From: Pachypanchax playfairii
Lineage: Eukaryota > Chordata > Actinopteri > Cyprinodontiformes > Aplocheilidae
Direction: 5' to 3'
Assembly: GCA_006937955.1 (NCBI GenBank)
Contig: SSNP01000044.1
Location: forward strand, 719,857 to 783,856
DNA: 64,000 bases
The notes under the pieces: generated by a model
The model's input: the letters and a program-made list of their open reading frames with translations, nothing else
Told to the model about the DNA's origin: nothing
Database searches by the model: none
Made by a program: the position numbers and the translations under genes
Shown here: positions 34,863 through 48,804 of the stretch, piece after piece
Layout of the letters: the number at the start of each line of letters is the position of its first letter
Position numbering within the stretch: the first letter of the stretch is position 1

Positions 34863-37800
34863 AGTAGGTACCACCCACAGAATAAACACTGATCCATTTA
34901 ATGCCAACTAATACTTCATTTTTTAAGTCAAGCCATACAAAGGTAGGCAAATATAGTACTATGTGTACTATCATGTGGATGAGTGTATCTGGTAAGCTGA
35001 GGGCAGCTCGGGAGGGTCATGGTCCCTGGAGTCTGGGGTTCCTGAGAACAGAGGCCCAATCAGTGCTGGCCCACTGGTTAATGGATGGATGGCCTCCAAA
35101 ATTAATTAGCCTGACTAATGTAGTGTACACTTAATTACACCGACTGCCTTTTGATTTATAGCTGGTCAGATACAGCACATACATGCTAGTCAAAGTTGAG
35201 TTAAAAAGGGAAAAATGTTCTGCATTTATCTGTGCAAATTACTCACCAAGACAAAGTTGAGTGGCTGGGACAATGACCATCAACTGTTTGATTGGTATTA
35301 GTTTCAACTATGAGTCTGCAGGTAACAAAGATAGGTGTAAATTCACTCTATTATCAAAATTGCACCATCCTGACATGTAATAATTATTCTGCCTTAAAAC
35401 AGAAATGATGTAAAGTCTTGTGTAGTAACATCGACCAGACTGCAGAATTAAAACATGGCATTCATCCTAAAACGGATCTCATTCCATGTAAAGAATTACT
35501 TGCTTATCAGTCTGCCTTTACTGTCATGGGGGTGTACAATGAGTGATTCCACCGTGAGAAAATGAATGATCTATCACATTGCTGTGTCATTACAAAGCAT
35601 TTTACAGCATTCATTTGGAGTGGGGATAGTCAAGGGCTCCACCTTTAATTTCATGCTGCTCAAGCAAGAGAAAGGACACAAGACAAAGAAAGGGAGATTG
35701 ATGCCCAGTCCGGCCTTCTTTGCACTGCCTGCTGACGCCGACAGGGGATGCTAATCTAAACAGCGAGAGGCCAGCTTGTCTAATGAAATCTGTCCGTGTA
35801 GCAGCAGATCAGCCTCAATTAAAACAGCCCCATACCATGTCTAGGCGACAGTAGATCAAGTCAGCAATTAACCCTCCTGCTGGCCTCTATCAATCCTTAA
35901 ATTAGAGCAAGGCAACCAGCAGCACACAATCTCTGCAGATATTAAATTTACATTCTATTAAGTTTAATTAGGAGGGATTTTAAATATACTGGGAATTTGG
36001 GCACAGAGCCCTGAGTCTGTCATCGACGCTGTTGATTTACAGCCACGCTGGGGATTAGACACTCCCCAACACTATTTCTCAAATACATATCAATACAATT
36101 TCTTTCTTATAAAACTAAAGAAATAAACACAGTTTGTGTTTGTTGGCAGAGACAAGGTTAGGAGATGTGGGTTTTCTAGGAAAGTACAAATACAACTTTC
36201 CAAACTGTGGTCAACAACATACATTTTTAACAAAATATGCAAAATAATGACAAGAGGTAGTTTGAGTGGAGCTTCTCAAATATCTCATCTTGCCGAGTTC
36301 CTAACGTTCCTTCTTCCTCTATCAACATTTAAAACGCTGACTGCCTGATATTACAGACTTTACGGCTTCACTGAGGAAAAAAAAAGAATCATTAAAAGGT
36401 TTTTCTAAACCTAAAAACAAAATATTTAAACATGTTTTATTCATTTTAACAATGTTGTATAATATTATGAAAACCTCTTAGCTTGTTATTTCAAATAATA
36501 CCAGATCACTCTGTTAAAGCAAAACTACACAAAATCTAAATGATCATTAAACTGAAGTAATGACTCTGATCTATAAGCTCAACAATAAGCTGGTGAATTG
36601 GAATTTTTTTCAAGTCATTATAGGTTTTTTAAACTAAAGATTTAATGACAAAAGGACTAAAAGATCATATATTGACTGTTAATTTCAGTCCAACTTCCTT
36701 CTTTTTCCCATCAGGTTTACAAGCCACTAAAAAAGCACTAGATTTTAACAGTGTAACTGAATCAAGTTCATTTGACCAGCACACAGAATATTGAACCATC
36801 TCTCATTAAAAAAATGTAAAACAACCCTGTTGGGGAGAAAAGAAGAACAGAAGCCTTCAGCTCTGAGAATTTACATCAAAAATGTAAATCAACCCTTCAA
36901 CAACACGAGGGCAACGATCCAAATCTACAACAGGTGCAACACTACTAGCACCTAAATTAAATAAAAGTTTATAACACAAGCAAGTTATTTCTTCTTTTCA
37001 GTGTATCTTTAAACCAAAATATGTATTTAGGAAGAACAAAAAATAGGATATTTGACAAATTGCTGCCTTCAGAATTAAACTGTTATTCAAATCTGTATAA
37101 GTGGTTTAAGATGTGCACGAGGCCCCATTTTCACTACACATTTCTAGGTTCTATTCAAACTGCCTTTCTGGGGCATTTTTCCATCTACACAGGTTGTACA
37201 ACCTGTCACAGTATCTGCTCCACAACACATGAATGATCTGTCTAATAACTTGAAATCCCCAAAACGGGTCTAAATGTTTTCCATCCAACTGATAGAAAAC
37301 AGAAAACAACCATATCAATAAGCACATGGTGAAATATCACCATTTGTATAATTCACCCATCTTCAAACGGCTTCTTTTGTGATTTCTTGTTTTATTAGCA
37401 CCGATGCAGATCATGATCAAGCCAGAGCATAATAAGACCCATGGGAGAGGAAGGAGAATGCTGGTGGGGCCTGGACCACCTCCAAGCTGCTCAGCCCTAG
37501 CATTAGTCTCCACGTGGCTGTGTCTTTTGTTTAGCAGTCAAAGGGCCACTGAATGGGGGTCAATTGAAACCAATTCCCTCTGTCCGGCGCAATTAATGGG
37601 GTTGCCCGGGCTGAGCACAAGGGGGCGGCTGCAGGTCTGTGGTTACTGATCCTGACGCGCAAGCATGTCAGGAATTTGCCACCTGGAATTTGCCTTCTGA
37701 CAATAAAAAACTCCACCACCATCATTCTCATACACACATAGAAAGGTCTTTGCATCGCCCTGTCTCACCCCCACTCCCTCCCCCAAGGCAGGAGAGGTGA

Positions 37801-40003
37801 CAGCAGAGGTGCCACTCATTGCCCCCAGTCTAGCCAAACAGAGTTGGGTAAAAGCAAAGAACTAAAGACCTGATAGCTTGCTGCTGTAAAGACACACTGA
37901 TGTTGAACAAATAAAGAAAAATCCAGTTGTTCAATTGTTCTATTATTTCCTCTGTTTAACACGTTTAAAACCTTTGTTCATTTGTGTTAGTTTGATAAGC
38001 TAATTTCTTCTAAACAGCTCCAGATGGAGAAGAGACACAAAAAAGATGAACTCTGAGAAAAAGAGGCCAACCTTCATTTGTCGGAATCAATCTGTGGATA
38101 AGTATGGACGATCGATCCAACAGCAGCCCATCTACAGCTAAGCACTTCAGTAGATGTGCACTAATTGTCCTGTTGACATTAATTGTCATTAAAGGGCTTA
38201 AAATGGCCTCCTAGCTGTGAATTATAACCTGCGTTGAGGTTTCAACCCATTTGTTTATCAGTGACATTACAGCTCACTTGGCTGCCAACACATGGGTCAC
38301 TGTTCCAATCAGACAGGTTCATTATCATGCAGGTTTATGAAACAGCGCTGAACCTTCAGCTATTTTACTGTTTTAATTAAATGGTCAGTATATTATACAA
38401 ATCATCTTAAGCCAGAGAAAAAAAATGTTTAAAATGTGTTTGTATAATTTATTCCTTCATTCTAATTTCCTGGTGAGAGATCGAGAAGCCCCGCCTCCTT
38501 TGATAGCTGCAACCTGTTTAAAAGAGGGAATCAATCGGCTTTATCTGGTCTAATAAGTTGGTTTGTGTACATGTGTATTTGATCTGGAACGGGGCATATG
38601 AAAGAAAGGAGGGGGCTACGATGGCCACACTGATAAAAGCCTAACACATCCTTGCAAAAGGGGTCACGACCCTTACTGCACTTTAACAGCATTTCAGAGC
38701 AGTGGAAACAGATACAGTGAGAGAGTACCTACCATGGAGAGGCACAGATACAATGATGATTGTAACTATACACAGAAAATCAGCTGCAGCCTGTGAATCA
38801 TCTCTTCCAGCTTCGTTCTAATTGGATGTTTTCTTTTAAGCCTAATTCCTCCATTACAACCCATAATATGCTGTTTCCTATATCAACGCGTAGATAACTG
38901 CATATTTTATCTTAACATCATTGATAAGATATAAAACTTGTCTATTATTAAGATCATATCAGTGTGGCAACATAAATGTGTGCCAAGTGACAATTAATGG
39001 CAGAAGCTGACTCCTGAATAGCCTCAGTGTTTTCACATCTGCTGCTGCTGAGCGTGTACTTGCATTTATTATCTCTAAAGCAATGTGGGTTCATATGATC
39101 AGCAGATCAGTGAGATCCAATTACAGTACCAAAATCAAATGTTCTGCACAAACTTTGAGGCAATTAATCAATGCCCTTGATAGACTGCTGAGTAAAAACC
39201 ATGTGATGTCCATCTCTCTTAACTGGAACATTTACAGGAGCTTCTGATTTTGTTATCCTCTAGTGGCCAAATAACAAACTACAAAAGTTTTTATTTTTTT
39301 TATCTGTGCCACACAGAGTGAAGTGCTTCCTAAGTGATTTGAGTATTTCAGTTCTCCATTCAGAGAGTTCCCTCCTTTTCCCTTTCTTCTGAATGGGGTT
39401 CTAGTTGAAACTAACAATGCCCACACCTTGAACAGACCCACTGATTCGAGAACAACTGAGCCAGAAAGGACTGGCCAACAAGTGTCTCTCCCACTTTGTT
39501 ATCATAGGACATCACTGTCTGTGGCTGGCTTTTATGACTTGTCATGCCAGTAACACCCCAACCTCTCTTTACCCTTTATCTCCTCATGGACAATACCAAA
39601 GATCTGCAATGCTATAGCTGTCACTGGCCTCATTTGCACCAAGAGAAGAAGAAGCTGAGGAGGAGAAGTAGGGAAGATGTGGAGGAAGGAAGAAAGGGGA
39701 GTAAATGGCACTATAACATAACAATGCACTAGGAGGCTCTGTTGGCAAACACAGCTGGGGCAGCCACCGTGATGCATTTAATGAGCCATAACTCAAACTA
39801 AATAACTGACAACCGCAACTACTTTCACTGTATTACAGTTGCACTCTAACACACACAAACACTTTATATCACCATAAAAACTGGGAAAAACATACATGTT
39901 TAGGTGTTACCATAGGCTCTGCAAATATTTCCACAAGTTAAACAGAAAATCTAGAATCTGCCTTCTGTCACTTCACTGTCTGCTGAAAAACAGAAACACT
40001 CAC
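34863..40003. other. inpp5a intron, unique; possible conserved non-coding blocks
   Basis: No coding or mobile sequence is recognised. Blocks near 35760-36070, 37400-37690 and 38090-38350 have the look of vertebrate enhancers. For example, 37520-37620 contains CTTTTGTTT (SOX-like), TCAATTGAAACCAATT and CAATTAATGGGG. Conservation cannot be tested here. Confidence 0.4.
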
Positions 40004-40088
40004 CTCAATAACTTCCTTAGAGTCCAACCTGAAGTTAAAGTCCCCAAAGATGAAATACGGCAGCTTCTCATACCTCTTGTCTGTGATC
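40004..40088 (-). CDS. inpp5a: inpp5a coding exon with the GDFNFRLD signature
   Basis: The 85-bp exon follows a TTTTGCAG acceptor and ends GAG|GTGAGTG. It completes arginine, then encodes ITDKRYEKLPYFIFGDFNFRLDSKEVIE in two adjoining stretches. GDFNFRLD corresponds to the first inositol 5-phosphatase signature (GDxNxR), whose Asp and Asn help position the metal ion and phosphate. The exon ends in phase 0. It lies between two introns longer than 10 kb. Confidence 0.97.
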
Positions 40089-43000
40089 CTGCAAAACATA
40101 CCAGCCACCAATTAGCAAAGCTTATTACAAACTCATTTTAATCTAGGGGGAAAATGAAAGCCACCATATCACAATCAGTTGAACCTTTAAAGGAAACGAT
40201 TAGCAACAGGAAGGATACAGCACCACCTGGTGGTCAACAGTACTACAATCAAATGTTTGATCTGAAGGGGCTTCAGAGTTTTCTGAAAAATCTTTTAACA
40301 TCATCAAACATAAAATTTAAAGGTATTGATTTCAGAACATTTAACAACAATTTTTATGTAAAAATGTAGAAACTGCACAGAAATATGAATCTGAAAAAAC
40401 ATTTTGCTGGTTTAAGGATCCATTTGTTTAAAAAAGAATGAAGAAATTGTATTAAAACTGTGTATGTATGTGTGTGTGAGGGGTGACATGTTTATATCAT
40501 GGACAAAGAGCACACCATAATGCCAGAAGATTAAAACCCACGTCACCGTAATGCCCTTTAAGAAACCTAGATTGAAGTAAATGTTCACTGCAGCTTAGGA
40601 ACCGTCTCTCACGCTGCTGTTTCAGTGCTGCTTCCATCCCCTGGATCTGTCTGCTGTATGTTCCCCGTATGTTCAAAACACAAACGTAAACATGCAGTTA
40701 ATATAAACTGTTATTTCTCAGCTGACATCACAGTTACACCACAATTAAATCAATACTACTTTACTGAACTGATCAAAGGGAGTGTACACCAACCAACCTT
40801 GGATATATCTACAAACCACAGAATGATGGAAGTCTAAGTACATACAGTTTTTGTGCTGCCTTACGATCACTTCTTTTTGTTTGGCTTTGACTGAATCAAA
40901 TTTAGGAGCAAATCGTTCAGCCTTGGATTGCAGTGGACTAAAAGATGTCCAGTTTTTCTAATCTTTTCTTGAAGTCTATCGATTTTAAAGTGCAAAACTT
41001 TTATTTTGGAAGGTGATATGTAAATAAACTCCCTTTCTGCCGACATATAAACTTTAATGTTACAGCGGACTTACAGATTTAAATTGATTCTGAGACAGAA
41101 TTGGCTATTTCCACACACTCACTCACTCATGCTTGAAAAAAAGACGGTTTCGTTTGATCAACTCCAGTGACATATACTCTTTTGATTACTTTTAAAGGTC
41201 TTCAAAATCCAAAGCAATTAAATATCACTTATCTTGCAAATGTTTTTAATACATTAAATATACTGCATTTCTAAAGTATGAATACAGTGTCAGAGGATTC
41301 ATGGAGTATAGATTCTCTTTGACATGGACTACTTCCAAGTTTCTACAATTATTTCACAGCGCCAGCATCCCAGTGCTTTTAAAAAAATAAATTAAATGCA
41401 CCTAAGTGACATATAATGAACTCCTATGCCTCGTCACCTACTTAAAAGTGGCTCTTCTAAAGAGCAGAGATGGGAAATTAAGGTGAATGTAGTGCCGGCT
41501 CTTGTTTAATTAATGATTCAAGATGCTTGGCTTACTATCTCAACTAATTGTACGGATAAATCTCACAGCGAGCTTCCCAGACACTGATAACAATATATTT
41601 ATGGGGCCGTAAAGAGAGAGAAAAAGCTTTTCTTAGTGGTGGTTCTGAGTCTGACTGTTTGTGGTAAAGCAGTCAGTTCTTTTCCATGAGTGGAGTGAAG
41701 AGGCCGGCCGGGGGAACACAGTTTTAATATGAAAAAGAACTGATGCAATTACTTATTCACTTTTATTAAACTGAAACTTAATCTTATGTTTATTTTTTTA
41801 AATTAATCTAATAATGTTTACACATTTACTAATAATCGGAATAAAAAAAGACTCCATCTATAAAACAACTAATGAAAAAATTCCAAAATTGAAATTGTGT
41901 AATAAAATATTAGTATGAGCAACAACCCTGAGCTAAAATATATTTTTTTGGATGTTTCTATTTATTGCAAAAATAAGCAACAAATCATCATAAACAAGGA
42001 GAGAGGCATATAATAATAAAAAGAATAAAACTATTTATTTTTTGTCTTTTTCAAACTGCAGTACTCTTAAATTTAGTAGTTAGAAGAAAAACAGTTTTGC
42101 AGAACTGATGGAACCCGATATCCTCTAAAAATCACAAATCACATAACGTAAATGTGATGAGAAATGATTTAAAAAAAATGTTCTACTGCATCTGTCTAAA
42201 TAAAAGGAAAAGTTTTTACTCCAATTTAAATTTTTTTATTTACAGCACTGTCACAACCAACCCGTCTGGACTCATTAGCAGCACAAGTCGACGTTGTGGG
42301 TAACCGTCTGTCCTTTAGTCATACTGTTACACCTTGATGTAACTATAAATCACTATCAGAATATTGCGAGCTTGTCCGTCTGAGTCATATGGAGGAATTG
42401 TGCGTGCGTGTAGTGTCGTCGCTTCTTAATAAACATATTAATGACCTTTCAGTCTGGTGCTAAGAGACTCGGTTGTATTACAGCTGGGGCCGAATGTAGA
42501 GCAGTGAAAACGACTGTCACTTGTCTGATAGCTGTTTAAACTGGTGTATGTCCCGGGGTGAGGCGGTCACTCATTAGACAGAATGGACTGAGTAAGCCAG
42601 AGAGTCTGTTTCTCCTGAGCCTGTGGTTTTTCTCCTGCTAACAGCCATGTCTAACACCCGCAGCCTGGCTGTTTTGTCTGCAGCTCCAAGGTATCAGACA
42701 CAGGTCAGAAGGTAACACTCTGTTTACATGATCATTTCCTAAAACACTTGTGGTGACCCACTGGTGTGAAAGTTGACTTTTTTCTTGGTCATTGTGGAGT
42801 AACGAAGAATTGCAACATTAGCAACAGCCACTGAGCATGAAAGGGCCTGAGGATGGGAGGTCTAGCGCTTGGGGGGGCCACCTTTTTGACCCTTACCCTC
42901 AGCAGGGGCCGTATTAGCCTGGTCATCATAGTTCATTCAAGCAAACTGTAACAGTGTCGCCAACATTGTTGAATAAAAACCCACTCCCTTACACAGTCTA

Positions 43001-44554
43001 TAAACATGCTTTCTACTGGCGCGTCCACGGGACAGTGACAGCCCTGAGGGAACTTCTTCATGTGGGCCGTTCTCACTGGGGTTTGGCTGGGGCCTTCAAC
43101 AGACCCTCCATGGGGCCAAACAAAGGCCAGGGTCAAACACTAATTTATTACATGGCCCTGGACTCTGCTCTCAGGCCTCTTAAACAACAAGCACAAAGCA
43201 ACCAACCCATTTTATTTTGTTCTGATTCTACCTTCCTATTACATCCAAACAAGTCTGGAATAAATGTGCAAAAAACATATTCTCTGACTTAAAATACAGT
43301 CTTAAATCTGTTATCACACTATCATCATCATCAATCTCCAGAATGAGTTTCATGTACATATTGTGATACATAATGTGTCTATATTGGTCCAGTTCCCCGT
43401 TACACCAGCCTTGATTGCTCAGTGACTCCTCAGCAGATTAAATGTGATGATTGGCAGCTAAACTGAGTCGTAATAGACCGTCTATATGATATTATGAAAG
43501 TGCAGCTGGGGGTCATGTCATGATTACATTTAAAAGCTGACTAACCATAAGTAAACTAGTCTGGATCTACTTTGCACACAATGGCCCTAATGAGCACAAT
43601 CATGCAGTGTAAGTAAATGCTGAAAATTTGGAAGAATGTTAAAACTGTGAAAAATCAGCCAGTGACCTCATCCTGAATGAGCCAAAGTTGTCCCCTGACT
43701 GGACCTTTGACACTACCGGACAAATGATTTCTTTCCCAGCCTTAGCAGCCCATATCCTAACATGTCACACTCCATCAGTAGGGATCACGCCAAGCTGCAT
43801 CCATGCTTCCCTGAACATATGAGAGCTGTCATTAGATGCGTTGAGAAACGTCAAAGCAAAATTTTAAAAATGGCCACCAAAATTAAAGGTGACAGTCACC
43901 TATTTTTTTTATTTTCATTAGAAAGTCCTTGGTGCTGCAGCACACTAATATCTTTTGTCACTGTTATTTTAACTTTTCCTAGAAGTGCTTTATGTTCGTT
44001 AAGCATGTGTCAATAAAAGTAATCTCAATCCCAAATTTGTTTTCTCTGCTGGTTAAAACACGTTAGTCAAAGTCACTGTTATTATTTGCTACGCGGGGAG
44101 AAGCAGACTTCTTACTGGTGAAAGATAAGAAAGTCCCGCCCACTGCCCACAGCAATATTATACCAAGCAAACTGCATAAAAACACTGACCAAAACAAGTT
44201 TAAAAAAACAGCAGACTGAACAAAAAAACAAACTAAATACATTAAATTCATATGACTTTAGGTTATAGTTAGAAATATTTATTTATATTTCAAGGTTTAA
44301 AGAGATAGAAATATATAAGTAATGATTGAAGAAAAGAGAAATCTCTGGAAACGAAAATTATGAAAATGTGTCATATGATTACTACTAAGTTATAGGAAGT
44401 ATTTGAATTTATTTAAGACATTAAAGAATTGTAAATATGGAAATCATGTTGATAAAGTTTTTTTTCAAGTTTTTGAGAATCCTGGAAAAAAAGACTTGCA
44501 GATCTCTAATCTGCTTGTCATTTAAGTCCTGCTTTGTGTCACCTAAATGGTTGT
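40089..44554. other. inpp5a intron, nothing firmly recognised
   Basis: Intronic sequence, very AT-rich at 41740-42250. Less AT-rich and possibly conserved blocks are at 42250-42720 and 42730-43160. No RNA gene, TIR or tandem array was seen. Confidence 0.45.
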
Positions 44555-44700
44555 CTGCCGCTTTGTGGCCGTGTGATGGACTGGTGACCTATCCAGGGTG
44601 TAACCCACCTCTCACCCAATGACCCCCAGAGATAGGCACCAGCATCCCCCTTGACCATGCACAGGAACAAGCGGGTATAGAAAAGTGGATGGACGGACTT
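44555..44700 (+). mobile_element. 3' fragment of a common teleost SINE/LINE-type repeat
   Basis: GTGTGATGGACTGGTGACCT, CCAGGGTGTAACCCACCTCTC, GAGATAGGCACCAGCATCCCC and an AAGTGGATGGACGG tail (quoted in separate pieces) match the 3' half of a repeat seen throughout teleost genomes. The 5' half of the same family appears at 48805-49310. Confidence 0.6.
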
Positions 44701-45019
44701 GAGTGACCCCATCAACAGATATAAAAATTTGACCAGGCATCTCTGCCATCATCTTCTGCTGAAAACTGAAGCCATGATTTCCTGTTTACAAGCGCTGCCA
44801 TGTTGTATTTTTGAATCTAGAGACTGCAAAGCAGAGATGTTGAGCTGAAAATCACCTGCACACAATGATAACGTTTTCTAGGCATCAAATAACTTATTAC
44901 AAATAAACCTGTATATCTGTGCATACAGTAAGAACTATGTGATTCAACAAAAGTCAACAGCCGAAAAAAGTTGAGTTTTCTTTTGAAATCATATTTGAAG
45001 TAAAATATACTAAAACATC

Positions 45020-45560
45020 TATTCTGACTGGCACGACGTTGGCATTATGTTTACATCTACCAGCCAATAGCTGGCAGACTAGTGGGCACAATTGCGTGTT
45101 GCCTAATACGGTGTATAGACCGGCACAGCGAGGCTGATGGTGTGGAGTTTGCTGGTTGAGCAGCTGGAAGCCCCGGGGATATGTGGTGATTTTTGACTTT
45201 ATTGGCTTGCCATACAGGGATTTCTCGACATTCAAGGTCGTGTGTGGAAAAGTCTTTATTAGTAGCTCACAGGCTAAGACAGAGCAGCAGGTGGCTAAAG
45301 TGTGGGAACTCCGGGCTGCGAGTTCGGCTGGAGGACGCCTCGGAGGATGGCATGGCTGGGTGGATACGAGTGGCATGCAGAATGATGTGACGAGGACGGA
45401 GTGGAGGCCAGCCATCGGGTTTTGTTTTGTTGTTGTGGCTGTAGTGTGCGTGGTATTCATGTTCCATATTCCACCTTTAAAAAAATCCAATTTAACACGG
45501 AGAAAGTGGGACTTAATACTGGTACTGAAACCAGCCACTAGGGGGCAGTTGTTTTGTATT
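45020..45560. other. GC-richer island with overlapping open frames, unrecognised
   Basis: A 151-aa frame on the plus strand (45156-45611) and a 194-aa frame on the minus strand (45538-44954) overlap almost fully. Neither has a domain I recognise. The right edge CCAGCCACTAGGGGGCAG is common in fish repeat 3' regions, so a mobile-element fragment is the likeliest explanation. Confidence 0.3.
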
Positions 45561-45611
45561 GAAATAAACTTCTGTGTGATATTCCTTTGGATCTCTTACG
45601 CTGGAGACTGA

Positions 45612-48600
45612 CAGTTTGGGCTTGAACTGTAAATCAAATTTCAGATTAACCTAAACATTAAAGTTAATGACCCTATATAACATTTACAGTTATGTTAATA
45701 ATCTGTATAATATTCACAAGACTGTCATTTTAAAATGTCTATCAAAATTGAAACACGGCTGATTATTTGCATGAGCCAGGCTGAGTGAAAAATAAAGAGG
45801 TCCACTATTCAAAACAGGGGGATTAACCTCTGCTCTGGTACCCCTCCCTGGGTGACAAGGCAGTAGACAGTTGAACCACACACTAGCAAACATCCACAGC
45901 GCACAAACACAAAATCAAAAGTTTTCAAGATGTGGAGTTGTATCCAATGAATACCTGTTTGACTGCTTGAATTTTATCTTAAAAGTTGCCATATAAATAA
46001 AATTTATTCTATTACAAGAAAACTTTAAAAAGTATGATATTCATAGGAAACCCATAACAACCCGAAGGAAATATTGCATGGTGTTTGCACTGACATGGAC
46101 TCTTTAGTATATTCCCTCTGGCTTAATGAAGGATCTCCTAGCAAATATCAAGTCCTCCCTCTTGCTGTTCAGCATGTCTATTGGCTGGAAACTAGTGAGC
46201 CCCTTTTTGCTCTTTCAGCTTGTTGTTCTGGGAAAAGCCTAAAGGGAAACATTTAGATTGGAGGGCTCTTTGAGACACTCTGACAGTTGACTGATGACCC
46301 TCCATAAAATGACAATGCATTGCTCTGTGGTGGCCATCGCAGCCCACTGCCTCCCCATGGGAAACTAATTGCTTTGAATTGTTAACGGCAACATTATTTT
46401 TCTGCCAATCATTGCTTTTCAATGCCTTGAAAATGAGCATGAAACAAGTCTTTTCAGTGAACAAAGCAGTTAAATGTTCCCAATGTTGATCAAATTAACT
46501 TCAGCACTATGACAATGGACTATATTTGTGTGAAAATAATGCCACGCCACAATAGACTCTTTTACTCCAGGATTTCACAGTTGTAATGTAAAACTGTTCT
46601 CCCCTGAACCAGACCAACCACTCTGAATGGGGGAAGGAAAAAGGAAACAAACTCGAATACACAAAAGGGATTTCTTTTTGTAAGATAGAAAAAAAGCTGT
46701 TAGTTTTATCGTCCATCATTTCACACCATTTACAAGGTTTTTCATTACACAGAAATTCCTGGGTTTCATAATTACTGTTGCTACAGACACTACCAACTGG
46801 TGAAATAAATTAAATTGCAATTTTTTTCTTCTGAAGTTGTTTGTGTCTCATTATCAAATACTTTGCATGAAGTCTTTAACCTTGTTGAACAAAAGGCTTT
46901 CCGTTAAGGATTCATGTATGTTAGGGTAAACACTGGTTCATGCAGGCTGCAGTGCGTAGATACACTTTGAAAGGAGCTGTATAACAAACAAGGAATACAT
47001 TTCCAGCAGTGCTTCGGTTTCTTCTAATAAAAGTGATCCCCACATAAGCACAAGCTACAAAGCAGTACTTTTTTGTGACTCAATGGTGGGCTCTGGCCGG
47101 CTAAATGCTTTTCCTTCTCAGCATTGTTCCCCCGAGACTTTGAAGCACTTGAGAGATACCGCTTAAAAAGGCTACAAAGGAAAAGGCTTATCAGATGTGT
47201 TCTCAAAAGATTCTGTGCTATATTATGAGGCCAGAGTCAAAGATAAGGTAGAGGCAATTGCTTGATACCTGACAGCAGAGCTTGGTCCTTGCAATGATAT
47301 GTGATCATGCTGCACTGAGGGCTGACGAGGGGTTCTCAGCCAGTAGAGCATACACCAGCCCCCACATCCTCACTCATCTCAAAGTGTGAGATTAGACCTC
47401 AGAGTTGTGGAGAAGCAGAGGAAAAGGAGACCAGGGGAACAGAATGAAGGGGTGGTTGGCTTTAGGTATCCCCCTGTCCATTTTCCTGCTTTGCCTCTGG
47501 GGGTAGGAGTCAGAGTTAGGACAATAGCCAAAAAGATGGTTCCCAACCAGTGACTGAATGGGAACACTGTTGGTGGTAGTGCTTCATTCAAAGCCCAGCC
47601 CGGGCACATTGTCCTCCCAGATCAGCAGAGGAGAATGGAGTTTGCTGGTGGCTGCCAAAAGGTTAGCAGCCTCTGTGAAAAGACCAACCCATTATTCACT
47701 GCCCTTTACAGAACCCAAACACCCCTTGTGCTCCTCCTCCCTTCCCTTTGCACTGCCAGCCTTTTCTCACTCTGGTGCTCCGGATCTTCGCGTGATGGCT
47801 TCTCAAAACTGAGAGAGTGAGGTGCAATGCTCCCACCACCCCTCCCCTCTATCTTGCAAGACCAACATATTTTACACTACCCCCCCCCCCTCCCCCCCAG
47901 CACACACACTAAAAAACACCATGCACCTGAAGCCTCTGAAGCTCTAGGATTAAAGTGGATTTACAAGTTACAGTCAAAGAAATGAACAGAAAAAGGATTT
48001 TGAAAGCAGACACCTAAGAAAACTACCAAAACTTATGCGATAACATAAATCCTTATTATGTCAGGTAAGATTCAATGTAATAAAGACACATGATGGCACT
48101 ATTTTAAAACACCTTTCCTTTTCGGTCCATTTTGTTATTTATTTAGTAATAAAGAATAAACTATGACCTCAAAGTGCCTCGTAACACTGGCACATTCAAA
48201 TCAGCTCAATTCAATTCAATGCAAAATTATTTTTAAGCATATATTCAAATTTTAATTAATTACATCCAAATACATAAAACAAATTGTCAAAACAGATTCT
48301 GATTCAAATCCTACTCAAGAACAGTTCAATTCATACTGACATGTCTATAGTTATTTAATATGGGGTGGTAGAAAGCGATGTAATTAATTTTCATGTCATG
48401 TGAATAGAATGTCTCCAGCTGTGAACCTGGTATTGGGCTTTTCATCTGTATTAGCATGGCCAGGTAGGGAGCAAGGGTTGCACTGTGCACTCCATTATCT
48501 TGTGCCACAGCAAATGGATATTCCACAAATTACATTAGCATGACCTGGAAGTGGATAGTTGGGCTTTTGCTTGCTACAGAAATGCAAATAGGAGTGAGAG

Positions 48601-48804
48601 ATCAGAAGACACCAACATCAACTGCTGCCAATTACAAGGAGCTCTTCTAAATTTAATTGAAATAATTTTTGATATTCAGCATGAACATTTTACAAAATTA
48701 CTAGAAACCCAATCTCACCAAGAGTGTATGAAGGTGTTCATAAAATCAATTAAATGTTAAATAAACAAATGTAGAACAAATAATCATTAGAGTGACCAAA
48801 AAAA
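45612..48804. other. inpp5a intron; C-rich run
   Basis: No gene is recognised. There is a C-run interrupted by one T at about 47880-47898. The block 47070-47350 has even composition and may be conserved. Short frames of up to 90 aa look random. Confidence 0.45.
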
